Assembly (NCBI GenBank): GCA_002839495.1
Contig: PGYD01000010.1
Location: forward strand, 1-36,595
Origin: Planctomycetes bacterium HGW-Planctomycetes-1
GTDB taxonomy: Bacteria; Planctomycetota; Phycisphaerae; Sedimentisphaerales; UBA12454
Reading direction: 5' to 3'
Length of the DNA stretch: 36,595 nt
The position numbers and the translations under genes were made by a program. This document shows positions 16,162 through 23,924 of this stretch, one piece after another. Positions within the stretch are counted from its first letter, which is position 1. The number at the start of each line of letters is the position of its first letter. Under the pieces are notes generated by a model that saw only the letters and a program-made list of their open reading frames with translations, had not been told where the DNA came from and ran no database searches.

Positions 16162-18285
16162 TTATGCCTTCGCCTGTCCTTCGGCTTTCATTTGTGCAAG
16201 AGCGGCCTTTCTCGAAAGTTTGAACCTGCCCTGGTCGTCCATAGAAAGAAGCTTAACCGGTATTTCATCTCCGATTTTACAAATGCTATCGACATTTTTA
16301 ACGAAACCGTCGGCCAGTTCGCTGATATGGCAAAGACCTTCGACGCCCGGTATTATCTCGACAAACGCTCCGAAGTCCTTTATCGAAACGACTTTCGATT
16401 TCGGATAAATACGACCGACAGTCGGCGGTTCGGTCATCGCCTGAATAAGCTGCTTGGCTTCCATATGTCCTTCGCCGCCTACGCAGCTTATATAAACCGT
16501 GCCGTCCTCTTCGATTTCTATCTTTGTGCCGGTCTTTTCCTGGAGGGCTTTTATATTTTTCCCGCCCGGACCGATTAACTTGCCGATGAATTCGGGGTCG
16601 ATTTCTATGCTGGTTAGTTTCGGAGCATATACGCTCAGCTTTTCTCTTGGTTTGCTTATGGTCCGTGTCATAATTTCAAGCAGTTTAAGACGGGCCTGTT
16701 TGGCCATTTCAAGCGATTCGACCATAATATCATAAGACAAAGTATCTGCCTTTATATCAAGCTGAATAGCTGTAATACCGTTTTTCGTACCGGCAACCTT
16801 GAAATCCATATCGCCGAAATGGTCTTCATCGCCGATTATGTCCGTCAGTAATGCGTATTTGTCTTTTTCCTTTACAAGACCTATCGATATTCCCGCAACG
16901 GGCTCTACAATCGGAACGCCCGCATCCATAAGAGCGAGTGTTCCGCCGCATACGGTCGCCATCGAACTCGAACCATTCGACTCGGTAATGTCGGAGACAA
17001 TCTTCATCGTATAAGCAAAGTCGTCGATGTTCGGCCTTACCTGTTCCAGCGCCTTTTCGGCCAGTGCACCGTGACCTATTTCACGTCTGCCCGGACCCCG
17101 CATCGGCTTGACTTCGCCGACAGAATAAGGCGGGAAATTATAATGCAGCATAAACTTCTGGCCGTATTCTTCTATAAGACCATCGACGATTTGTTCGTCC
17201 ATACTTGTGCCGAGCGTAACTGAAACCAGAGACTGCGTCTCGCCTCTTGTAAAAAGAGCCGAACCGTGAGCACGCGGCAGCAATCCTACTTCGCAGCTTA
17301 TCGGCCTTATTTCGACAGCAGACCTTCCGTCAGGCCTTTTGCCGTCGAGTATCCTGTCCCTTACAATTCGTTTCTGTATGCTGTCAATTATTCTTCCTAA
17401 AAGTCTCTTCGAGCAGCGAGGCTCCTGGCCAATCTGCGGCTCCGGACAGTACTGCTCCGTTATTTCCTTAACAATATCCTTAAGGGCATTGCTTCTGTCG
17501 CTTTTGACCTTAATTCCAAATGCATCTTTGAACTTATCGGAATATTTTTTGCTTATTTCATCGGCAAGAGCCTGGTCCCATTCAAGCTCTGGAACCTGTT
17601 TTTCCTTACCGCATTTTGCAACCAGTTCGTCAATCAGTTCGCAGATATCCTTTATCGACTGCTGGGCGATTTTAATCGCCTCGGCTGCGACGTCTTCAAA
17701 AACCTGTTTCGCATCGACTTCAATCATATTTATAGCGTCGAGTTTGCCGGTCAGTACGAGATTGAAATCGCTTTTCTCTCTGTTTTCATACGTCGGATTG
17801 ATAACGAATTTGCCGTCTATTCTGCCTAATCTTACTGCTCCGATAGGCCCCTCGAACGGTATTGTGCTTATGGAAAGAGCGGCGCTGGCTCCGATTACTG
17901 CAAGAATATCCGGGTCGTTTTCCGGGTCGGCACTGATTACAGTAGCGCTTATCTGTACCTCGTCAAAATATCCGTCCGGGAAAAGCGGCCTCAGCGGCCT
18001 GTCAATTAATCTTGAGGTCAGGATTTCTTTCGTGCTGGGTCTGCCCTCTCTCTTCATAAACCCGCCGGGAAATTTGCCCGCTGCGCTGAGTTTCTCACGA
18101 TATTCGACGCTAAGCGGAAAATAATCGAGTTCTCTCGAAGGCGACGCTGACACTGCCGCCACCAAAACCATCGATTCGCCGTAAGTTGCTATAACGGCGC
18201 CGTCTGCCTGTTTTGCTATTTTACCTGTTTCTAAAATAAGTTTCTTTTCACCAATCTGCTTTTCTACCCTAACAACATCTGCCAT
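16162..18285 (-). CDS. pnp: Polyribonucleotide nucleotidyltransferase (PNPase)
   Basis: A 707-residue phosphorolytic 3'-5' exoribonuclease, core of RNA decay. Two RNase PH-like domains, an intervening helical domain, a KH domain (about 555-615, EFIGKLIGPGGKNIKALQ) and a C-terminal S1 domain (about 624-700, KVVSIKDFGAFVEIIPGVEG) occur in the canonical order, at normal length. The frame can be extended to a TTG at 18303, but the ATG at 18285 has GAGG just upstream and begins MADVVRVEK. It follows rpsO by 87 nt, the classical order, with a stem-loop in between that could be the site of PNPase autoregulation or RNase III processing. Confidence 0.97.
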   Translation of the reverse strand: MADVVRVEKQIGEKKLILETGKIAKQADGAVIATYGESMVLVAAVSASPSRELDYFPLSVEYREKLSAAGKFPGGFMKREGRPSTKEILTSRLIDRPLRPLFPDGYFDEVQISATVISADPENDPDILAVIGASAALSISTIPFEGPIGAVRLGRIDGKFVINPTYENREKSDFNLVLTGKLDAINMIEVDAKQVFEDVAAEAIKIAQQSIKDICELIDELVAKCGKEKQVPELEWDQALADEISKKYSDKFKDAFGIKVKSDRSNALKDIVKEITEQYCPEPQIGQEPRCSKRLLGRIIDSIQKRIVRDRILDGKRPDGRSAVEIRPISCEVGLLPRAHGSALFTRGETQSLVSVTLGTSMDEQIVDGLIEEYGQKFMLHYNFPPYSVGEVKPMRGPGRREIGHGALAEKALEQVRPNIDDFAYTMKIVSDITESNGSSSMATVCGGTLALMDAGVPIVEPVAGISIGLVKEKDKYALLTDIIGDEDHFGDMDFKVAGTKNGITAIQLDIKADTLSYDIMVESLEMAKQARLKLLEIMTRTISKPREKLSVYAPKLTSIEIDPEFIGKLIGPGGKNIKALQEKTGTKIEIEEDGTVYISCVGGEGHMEAKQLIQAMTEPPTVGRIYPKSKVVSIKDFGAFVEIIPGVEGLCHISELADGFVKNVDSICKIGDEIPVKLLSMDDQGRFKLSRKAALAQMKAEGQAKA

Positions 18286-18334
18286 AATTACCTCAAGAAA
18301 CAAAAATGCTTTAAATAAATATTAAATAGGTTAA

Positions 18335-18374
18335 AAATACCCATAACCGTAAAAGACTTGCGGATAGGGTATTT
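18335..18374 (-). terminator. Stem-loop between rpsO and pnp (attenuator or processing site)
   Basis: On the minus strand AAATACCC (18374-18367) and GGGTATTT (18342-18335) pair, with an inner CCG/CGG helix, and the right arm runs into five T. The hairpin overlaps the rpsO stop codon (18375-18373). In Escherichia coli the rpsO-pnp spacer carries a terminator and an RNase III hairpin through which PNPase controls its own mRNA; this element sits in the equivalent place. Partial termination is the most likely role. Confidence 0.55.
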
Positions 18375-18639
18375 ATTTGCGGAGTCCGAGACGACTGATA
18401 ATCTCTTTGTATTTTTTTATGTCTCTTTTGCTTATATACTTAAGCAGTGCAGTCCTGTTGCCGACCATTCTCAGCAAGCCTCTTCTTGATGAATGGTCTT
18501 TAGGATGGGCCTTGAAATGATCGGTAAGTTCGTTAATCCTCGTAGTAAGAATTGCTATCTGGACTTCCGACGAACCGGTGTCCTTTTCTGAAACTTTAAA
18601 TTCCTTAATTACCTGCCCTTTTTTTTCCTTCGTCAACAT
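18373..18639 (-). CDS. rpsO: 30S ribosomal protein S15
   Basis: An 88-residue protein matching S15 at its usual length; the family signature region ([19 protein letters not shown]) is near residues 48-66. It binds 16S rRNA and helps nucleate the 30S platform. AAAGG precedes the ATG. It is the first gene of the rpsO-pnp unit and has a good candidate promoter at 18705-18732. A hairpin overlapping its stop codon separates it from pnp. Confidence 0.97.
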   Translation of the reverse strand: MLTKEKKGQVIKEFKVSEKDTGSSEVQIAILTTRINELTDHFKAHPKDHSSRRGLLRMVGNRTALLKYISKRDIKKYKEIISRLGLRK

Positions 18640-18704
18640 CTTTTAATTCTGCCTTTCGAAAACAATCTTTATTTACCCAGAATCCTAAATCTGGCGAATT
18701 AAGG

Positions 18705-18732
18705 ATTATAACAGCTAAATTCTTTAATGCAA
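18705..18732 (-). promoter_or_regulatory. Candidate sigma70 promoter of rpsO-pnp
   Basis: On the minus strand TTGCAT (18732-18727) and TATAAT (18710-18705) are 16 bp apart, with a perfect -10 box, about 65 nt before the rpsO start codon. The downstream leader contains AATCCT/AGGATT as a small inverted repeat (near 18681-18706), a possible site for S15 feedback. Confidence 0.6.
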
Positions 18733-18816
18733 TAGTTTTGCGAAAGATTATATCCGTTATTTTAGAAAGGAATCCTATTTGCACGTATGTCGTTATATAT
18801 GCTTAAGTTAGCGACC

Positions 18817-19092
18817 TCAGCGTGACATAATTGTGGATATTCTGAATATCGGAAGCAAAAGAGCGATAGCGATAGTACCGATAATGCATCCCATTATAAT
18901 AATCATTAAAGGCTCAATCATACCGGTTACGTTTTTAATGGTATTTTTGAGTTTTTTATCATAAAAGTCGCTTATTTTACTGCAAACTTCGCCTATATCG
19001 CCGCTTTTTTCGCCGGCTTTTATCATTTGCATAACTACCGGCGAGACCATCTCGCTGTTGGCGGCAAATTTCATCGCCCCGGAGAACTGAAA
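18817..19092 (-). pseudogene. C-terminal fragment of a PilC/GspF-type secretion platform gene
   Basis: The frame encodes the last ~91 residues of a type II secretion F/PilC protein: SGAMKFAANSEMVSPVVMQM, then MIKAGEKSGDIGEV, a membrane segment (EPLMIIIMGCIIGTIAIALL) and LLPIFRISTIMSR. A full family member has about 400 residues, so some 75 percent is missing. Homology starts abruptly near 19092, where a plus-strand fragment begins. It is not a copy of the intact pilC at 34915; the sequences are clearly different paralogues. No ribosome-binding site is apparent. It is best read as a decayed gene left by a rearrangement. Confidence 0.75.
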
Positions 19093-19162
19093 GCCCGACG
19101 GAAAACTTGAGTTCGCGGCGGAAAAAGTTTACGACCCGAAAGAAGCGTATAAGAAAAAGTAA
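19091..19162 (+). pseudogene. Possible C-terminal fragment of an unidentified gene
   Basis: An in-frame stretch of 23 codons preceded by a stop (TGA at 19088-19090) and ending at TAA 19160-19162 reads KPDGKLEFAAEKVYDPKEAY plus three lysines. It looks like a normal protein tail with coding-type composition, joined head-on to the pilC fragment on the other strand. I do not recognise the family. It may be non-functional debris from the same rearrangement. Confidence 0.35.
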
Positions 19163-19465
19163 CCGCGGATTACACGGATTTCACGGATTTTTAAGTATTT
19201 GTTTTTGTACACTTTTCGCTGCAAATTTGAATTATTTCCGGCCTGACCCTGCATTGATACCAACCGACCTGCGTTCGCCTGCGTTTGACCCCAAAACCCC
19301 CTGTTTTTGAGGGGCTTGGAAGATTTAAAACCGACCCTGACAACCACAACCGATAACTGAATTGCCGATAACCGATAACTATTATTTATCTTGATTTTGA
19401 GGTAAGGAAAGATAAGGTATAAGAGCATAAGGCAAAAGGTAAAAGAGATTTCTTGCAGAGGCAGT
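19163..19465. repeat. Non-coding region made of dispersed-repeat-like sequence
   Basis: No credible gene is seen in these ~300 bp. The left end (CGCGGATTACACGGATTTCA and following) is a phrase seen widely between genes in many bacterial genomes. A second related phrase (GACACGGATTAACACGTGAT) occurs at about 25156. Near 19360 the unit CGATAAC is repeated three times. CCCCAAAA and TTTTTGAGGGG (19290-19315) form an imperfect hairpin. A minus-strand open frame of 115 codons crosses it but has the composition of a repeat by-product. Confidence 0.45.
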
Positions 19466-19714
19466 ATGAAAAACAATTTAGCGATTTTCGAAGGCTATAA
19501 AATCCGCCGACATTTCGATGAAAAAACCGAAACGTGGTTCTTTTCGGTGGTAGATATTGTACAGGTTTTGATACAGCAGCCTGATTTCCAAACCGCCAGA
19601 AAGTATTGGAACAAGTTGAAAGAACGGTTAGGAAAAGAAGGCAGTGAGTCGGTGTCAAATTGTCACCGACTGAAATTGGAGGCTGCTGACGATAAAAAAT
19701 TGAGCGGGAAATGA
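19466..19714 (+). pseudogene. Truncated Bro-N/DinD-like phage antirepressor gene
   Basis: An 82-residue frame whose first ~70 residues (IFEGYKIRRHFDEKTETWFF, FSVVDIVQVLIQQPDFQTAR, KYWNKLKERLGKEGSES) match the start of Bro-N domain proteins found in phages and mobile regions. The homology stops after LKLEAADDKK, where the family normally continues for another 100-200 residues; here a stop codon follows at once. GAGG precedes the ATG. It is probably an inactive remnant, although a free Bro-N fragment could still bind DNA. It marks the region as a site of past mobile-element activity. Confidence 0.7.
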
Positions 19715-19774
19715 CAGGGAAATAGAACAAGATTCATCTTGATTCTGATAAGTTTTGAGATATAATTCATTATT

Positions 19775-20095
19775 ATGGTTAGTTTCGACAAATCAGTACT
19801 AAATAAATGTAAAACCGCAGTGAAAAAAGTATCGCCGGATGCTGATATTATCTTATTTGGCTCACGCGCTCGAGGCCAGGCACAAGAATATTCCGATTAC
19901 GATATTTTAATCCTTGTTGACCAACGGGCAGATTTAAAACTCAGCGAGAAGATTCTCGACCATATTTATCCAATCGAACTTGAGACTGAAGCAATGATAA
20001 GCTTCGTCGTTCAAAACAGAACTGTGTGGAACAGTCCTTTGTCCCGCGCAATGCCGTTCCATAAGAATATCGACAGGGAAGGAATCCGAGTTTGA
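19775..20095 (+). CDS. MNT-type nucleotidyltransferase (MntA-like antitoxin)
   Basis: A 106-residue minimal nucleotidyltransferase. The GSX10DXD motif is exact: Gly29-Ser30, then Asp41 and Asp43 (FGSRARG...SDYDILI). In type VII toxin-antitoxin pairs, MntA neutralises its HEPN-domain toxin by transferring AMP to a tyrosine. The HEPN partner follows directly, its TTG start overlapping this gene's TGA. The pair lies in the accessory region next to phage-gene debris. Whether the pair is a true toxin-antitoxin module depends on the partner, whose catalytic motif is not canonical. Confidence 0.85.
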   Translation: MVSFDKSVLNKCKTAVKKVSPDADIILFGSRARGQAQEYSDYDILILVDQRADLKLSEKILDHIYPIELETEAMISFVVQNRTVWNSPLSRAMPFHKNIDREGIRV

Positions 20096-20493
20096 CAAAA
20101 GAGTCAAAAGAATTAGCCAAATACAGACTCGAAAGAGCATTCCAAACTCTTGAAGAAGCAAAGTTGCTGTTCGATTCAGGTTATACAAATACTTATGTCA
20201 ACCGGTTATACTATGCCTGTTTTTACGCGGTTTCAGCATTGCTGATATCGCAGGATAAATCCACGAGCAAACACGGCCAATTAAGAGCTATGCTGCATAA
20301 GGATTATGTAAAAGCCGGATTATTATCAAAAGAGTCCGGCAGGCATTTTGACCTTTTATTTCAGAGCCGTCAAACCGGCGATTATGTCGATAATGCCGCT
20401 TTCAATCCAGAAGAGGTTAAAGACTGGCTCGAAAAAACAAGACGATTTGTCGAAGAAATACAAAAATTTCTCTCTGCAAATTTCGAAGTCTGA
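20092..20493 (+). CDS. HEPN domain protein paired with MNT
   Basis: A 133-residue helical protein of the HEPN superfamily (AYRLERAFQTLEEA-like first helix, then NRLYYACFYAVSALL). It is expected to be the partner of the upstream nucleotidyltransferase. The canonical RNase motif Rx4-6H is not visible; the corresponding position reads RQTGDYVD, with Arg followed by Asp-Tyr and no His. The Tyr could be an AMP acceptor. So it may be a non-ribonuclease HEPN. The start is a TTG overlapping the upstream stop (TTGA), supported by GGAAGGA about 8 nt before it. Confidence 0.8.
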   Translation: MTKESKELAKYRLERAFQTLEEAKLLFDSGYTNTYVNRLYYACFYAVSALLISQDKSTSKHGQLRAMLHKDYVKAGLLSKESGRHFDLLFQSRQTGDYVDNAAFNPEEVKDWLEKTRRFVEEIQKFLSANFEV

Positions 20494-20542
20494 AAAATCA
20501 GCAATCTCTTCAGAGGATAATCATTATTGAAGGGAGATAGAA

Positions 20543-20860
20543 ATGGTTTACATAGAAAAGAAAAAAGAGGGCAACAAGAATATTTGGGTCTTCAAGTATT
20601 GTGCGTTATATTATTGGCTAATGTGGCCAACTATCATTGTTTCCATTTTTGCTTGGCAAAGCGAAGGGAATTACTTGGGATTCGTTGCAGCTATTTTATG
20701 GATATTGTTGATTTCATTGGCGATACCTTACTGGCCGTCAATCTTCAAGTTAAGGAAAGTAATGAAAGAAAAAGGAATTCAGGCCAGCGGAAGCAAGTAT
20801 TCCTTATCTAATCCATTGCGTTATGAATGGGAAGACCCCCATTATTCAGGAAAATATTAA
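20543..20860 (+). CDS. Small two-pass membrane protein, unknown function
   Basis: A 105-residue protein with two hydrophobic segments, about 20-38 (CALYYWLMWPTIIVSIFAW) and 46-66 (GFVAAILWILLISLAIPYW). The N-terminus is basic and the C-terminal ~40 residues are soluble and probably cytoplasmic. I do not recognise a family. AGGGAG lies at good distance before the ATG, which supports it as a real gene. It sits alone between the HEPN gene and the eno promoter. Its AT-rich codon use resembles the accessory genes rather than eno. Confidence 0.6.
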   Translation: MVYIEKKKEGNKNIWVFKYCALYYWLMWPTIIVSIFAWQSEGNYLGFVAAILWILLISLAIPYWPSIFKLRKVMKEKGIQASGSKYSLSNPLRYEWEDPHYSGKY

Positions 20861-20900
20861 CAATTTTTCTGGAAGGAAATAAAATCCATAGGTCGAAAAG

Positions 20901-20947
20901 TTAGTCAGCGATGGCCAAACTCTATCCAAACTTTAGGCCTTGACTAA
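20901..20947 (+). promoter_or_regulatory. Inverted repeat overlapping the -35 box of eno
   Basis: TTAGTCA (20901-20907) and TGACTAA (20941-20947) are perfect inverted copies, with inner GGCC copies at 20913-20916 and 20936-20939. The right arm covers the -35 hexamer of the eno promoter. The two arms are about 40 bp apart, so a dimeric regulator bound to both would occlude the promoter. No regulator is known. Confidence 0.35.
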
Positions 20948-20968
20948 ATGGGGGAAAATAGCTATTCT
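20940..20968 (+). promoter_or_regulatory. Candidate sigma70 promoter of eno
   Basis: TTGACT (20940-20945) and TATTCT (20963-20968) are separated by exactly 17 bp. Transcription would start about 40 nt before the eno ATG at 21015, which has AAAGGA at good distance. Confidence 0.6.
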
Positions 20969-20999
20969 TCTCGTTTCAACAAACACTATAAATCATTAA

Positions 21000-22301
<1,302 letters not shown>

Positions 22302-22322
22302 AAGCCGTCAGAAAATGTTTTT

Positions 22323-22357
22323 AAACCCCCTGGAAATAAAAGCCGGGGGTTTTATTT
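22323..22357 (+). terminator. Rho-independent terminator of eno
   Basis: AAACCCCC (22323-22330) pairs with GGGGGTTT (22345-22352) around a 14-nt loop and runs into TTTATTT. It isolates eno from the peptide gene that begins at 22388. Confidence 0.85.
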
Positions 22358-22387
22358 AACACTAAAACCAAAAAACGAGACTCGGAT

Positions 22388-22528
22388 ATGGAAAAGGAAC
22401 AATCAGAAATCAGCGAAGCAAAATCTGCCGTAGCCAACAAGGGTAAAGCAAAAAAGAAATGGCAGAAACCAAAACTTGAAGATGTTTCCGGAAAAGTAAT
22501 GGCCCAGCCTTATATCCGATTTACTTAA
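22388..22528 (+). CDS. Candidate RiPP precursor peptide
   Basis: A 46-codon frame from ATG 22388 to TAA 22526-22528. The N-terminal half is charged (MEKEQSEISEAKS) and lysine-rich (KGKAKKKW), like a leader. WQKPKLEDVSG at residues 25-35 resembles the aromatic-x-x-Pro recognition element that RRE/PqqD domains bind in other RiPP leaders. The C-terminal segment GKVMAQPYIRFT is the likely core; Tyr42 is the only tyrosine and Phe45 the only phenylalanine. It lies upstream of a PqqD-like protein, a radical SAM enzyme and a membrane prenyltransferase on the same strand. SynChlorMet-type cassettes (PqqD homologue, PqqE-like radical SAM enzymes and a short peptide) are, from memory, the nearest analogue. 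No strong Shine-Dalgarno is visible. The assignment rests on context and leader features. Confidence 0.65.
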   Translation: MEKEQSEISEAKSAVANKGKAKKKWQKPKLEDVSGKVMAQPYIRFT

Positions 22529-22542
22529 TTGGTTATTATTTG

Positions 22543-22572
22543 TTGGTGATTGTCAATCAGATTATATATAAT
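22543..22572 (+). promoter_or_regulatory. Candidate promoter between the precursor peptide and pqqD-like gene
   Basis: TTGGTG (22543-22548) and TATAAT (22567-22572) lie 18 bp apart in an AT-rich 112-nt gap. A separate promoter here would let peptide and enzymes be made at different levels. Assigned by eye only. Confidence 0.3.
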
Positions 22573-22640
22573 AATAGTATTTTGTGCGTGTACTTATGCT
22601 CTTGTACGTAGATGGCATTTGTGAAGAAAAAGAGTTTTAG

Positions 22641-22892
22641 ATGAATTTCACTAAACATACGAAAATCAGAAAAGAAAGATTCGGGGCAGTGGTGTTTGAC
22701 ACTTTGACCGAAAAGATATTTGTAACTGATGAAATCGGCGGAGAGATTTTGCGGTTAATCGAAAAGGGAAAAGACTTGACGCATATCATAAGCGTGCTAT
22801 GTGACAACTACGATGGTGACAGACAAACGATTGAAAAAGACGTTATTGAGTTTACCAACCAATTGAAGTCAAACAGCATAGTCAGAGCATAG
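22641..22892 (+). CDS. PqqD-like RiPP recognition element protein
   Basis: An 83-residue protein with the PqqD fold pattern: a three-strand start (AVVFDTLTEKIFVTDEIGGE) followed by helices (ILRLIEKG, TIEKDVIEFTNQL). Such proteins bind the leader of a precursor peptide and present it to a radical SAM enzyme. It ends 8 nt before the radical SAM gene and follows the small lysine-rich peptide gene, the typical setting. The ATG at 22641 gives a normal length; only a weak purine stretch precedes it. Codon use is AT-rich compared with eno. Confidence 0.85.
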   Translation: MNFTKHTKIRKERFGAVVFDTLTEKIFVTDEIGGEILRLIEKGKDLTHIISVLCDNYDGDRQTIEKDVIEFTNQLKSNSIVRA

Positions 22893-22900
22893 GAGTAAGC

Positions 22901-23917
22901 ATGGATATTGCAGCTGAAGATAAAAAATTGGCTCGTTTAACCAATCCCGGGCCGGACGACCAGCTTCGGGAAATTCTCAGGGGCAGCAACTTCGAAGATT
23001 ATAAGGCACCGCTCTTCATTGCCTGGCAGCTTAATTCAGCCTGCAATTTAAGGTGCCTGCATTGTTGTGAGGAGTCCGGCCACAGTATGCCCGATGAGAT
23101 GACCAAAGAAGAGGCTCTCGATTTCTGCGGGCAAATTGCAGAATCAAATATTCCTTATGTGGCTATATCAGGTGGAGAGCCGATGCTTTGCCCCTACTTT
23201 TTCGAGGTCTGCGAGTTTATTAGAAATAACAGTATAAGCCTCAAGATAGAGACCAACGGTGAGTTTATTGATGAACAGGCCGCTGACAGACTGGCAGAGC
23301 TGAAACTGCGGTCGGTACAGATAAGTCTCGATGGCGCAACACCCGAGACGCATGAGAGGTTAAGAGCAGGAGGCAATTGGGCAAAAGCAGTATCGGCTTG
23401 TAAATGTCTTATAAAAGGCGGTGTAAATACCGAAATTGTCTTCGTTCCTACGAAATTTAACTACCACGAAATAGGCGATATTATAGATATGGCCTATTCG
23501 ATGGGAGCTTACGGCGTTTACACAGGCAAAACAATGCGAATCGGACGAGCAGCGAAAAACTGGGATACTATATGTTCATCGCTTGAGGAATATGATAAGT
23601 TTTTCAATATACTAAAGGAAAAAGCCGATGCTTACGAAGGTAAGATGAAGGTTTATTATTATCCTTCAGACATTATTGAAGAGTTAAAATACCGTTTGGA
23701 CCAACCAGCAGCGAGTCTGTTAATTTTGCCAAACGGCAAGGTTAAACTCATATCTGCTTTGCCCTTTATCTGCGGTGACCTGAAGAAACAAAGTCTGAGA
23801 GAGGTCTGGCAAAATTATAGGTTGGCCTGGCGGAATCCCAAGGTAGTCGATTTCGCCGAAAAAGTAATTGCCGACCCGCAGCTTTTAGCTCAGTCAAATA
23901 ACTGGATAGAAATTTAA
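22901..23917 (+). CDS. Radical SAM enzyme with degenerate SPASM-like C-terminus
   Basis: A 338-residue radical SAM protein of the PqqE/SPASM lineage. Cys48, Cys52 and Cys55 (ACNLRCLHC) bind the [4Fe-4S] cluster used to cleave SAM, and GGEP is at 91-94. The C-terminal ~70 residues align in style with a SPASM domain (LLILPNGKVKL, LPFICGDLKKQSLREVW), but the cysteines that bind auxiliary clusters are gone; only Cys291 remains after residue 225. The enzyme may therefore lack auxiliary clusters. The partner PqqD-like protein and the peptide suggest it modifies the peptide core. GGAG lies 5 nt before the ATG. It may be translationally close to the prenyltransferase gene, 7 nt downstream. Confidence 0.88.
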   Translation: MDIAAEDKKLARLTNPGPDDQLREILRGSNFEDYKAPLFIAWQLNSACNLRCLHCCEESGHSMPDEMTKEEALDFCGQIAESNIPYVAISGGEPMLCPYFFEVCEFIRNNSISLKIETNGEFIDEQAADRLAELKLRSVQISLDGATPETHERLRAGGNWAKAVSACKCLIKGGVNTEIVFVPTKFNYHEIGDIIDMAYSMGAYGVYTGKTMRIGRAAKNWDTICSSLEEYDKFFNILKEKADAYEGKMKVYYYPSDIIEELKYRLDQPAASLLILPNGKVKLISALPFICGDLKKQSLREVWQNYRLAWRNPKVVDFAEKVIADPQLLAQSNNWIEI

Positions 23918-23924
23918 TCCTGCT

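Noticed and set aside
19129-19476. Minus-strand open frame of 115 codons in the accessory region
   Set aside because: It is composed of the dispersed-repeat phrase and neighbouring hairpin sequence (REIRVIRGYFF-like product), a common false gene in such repeats.
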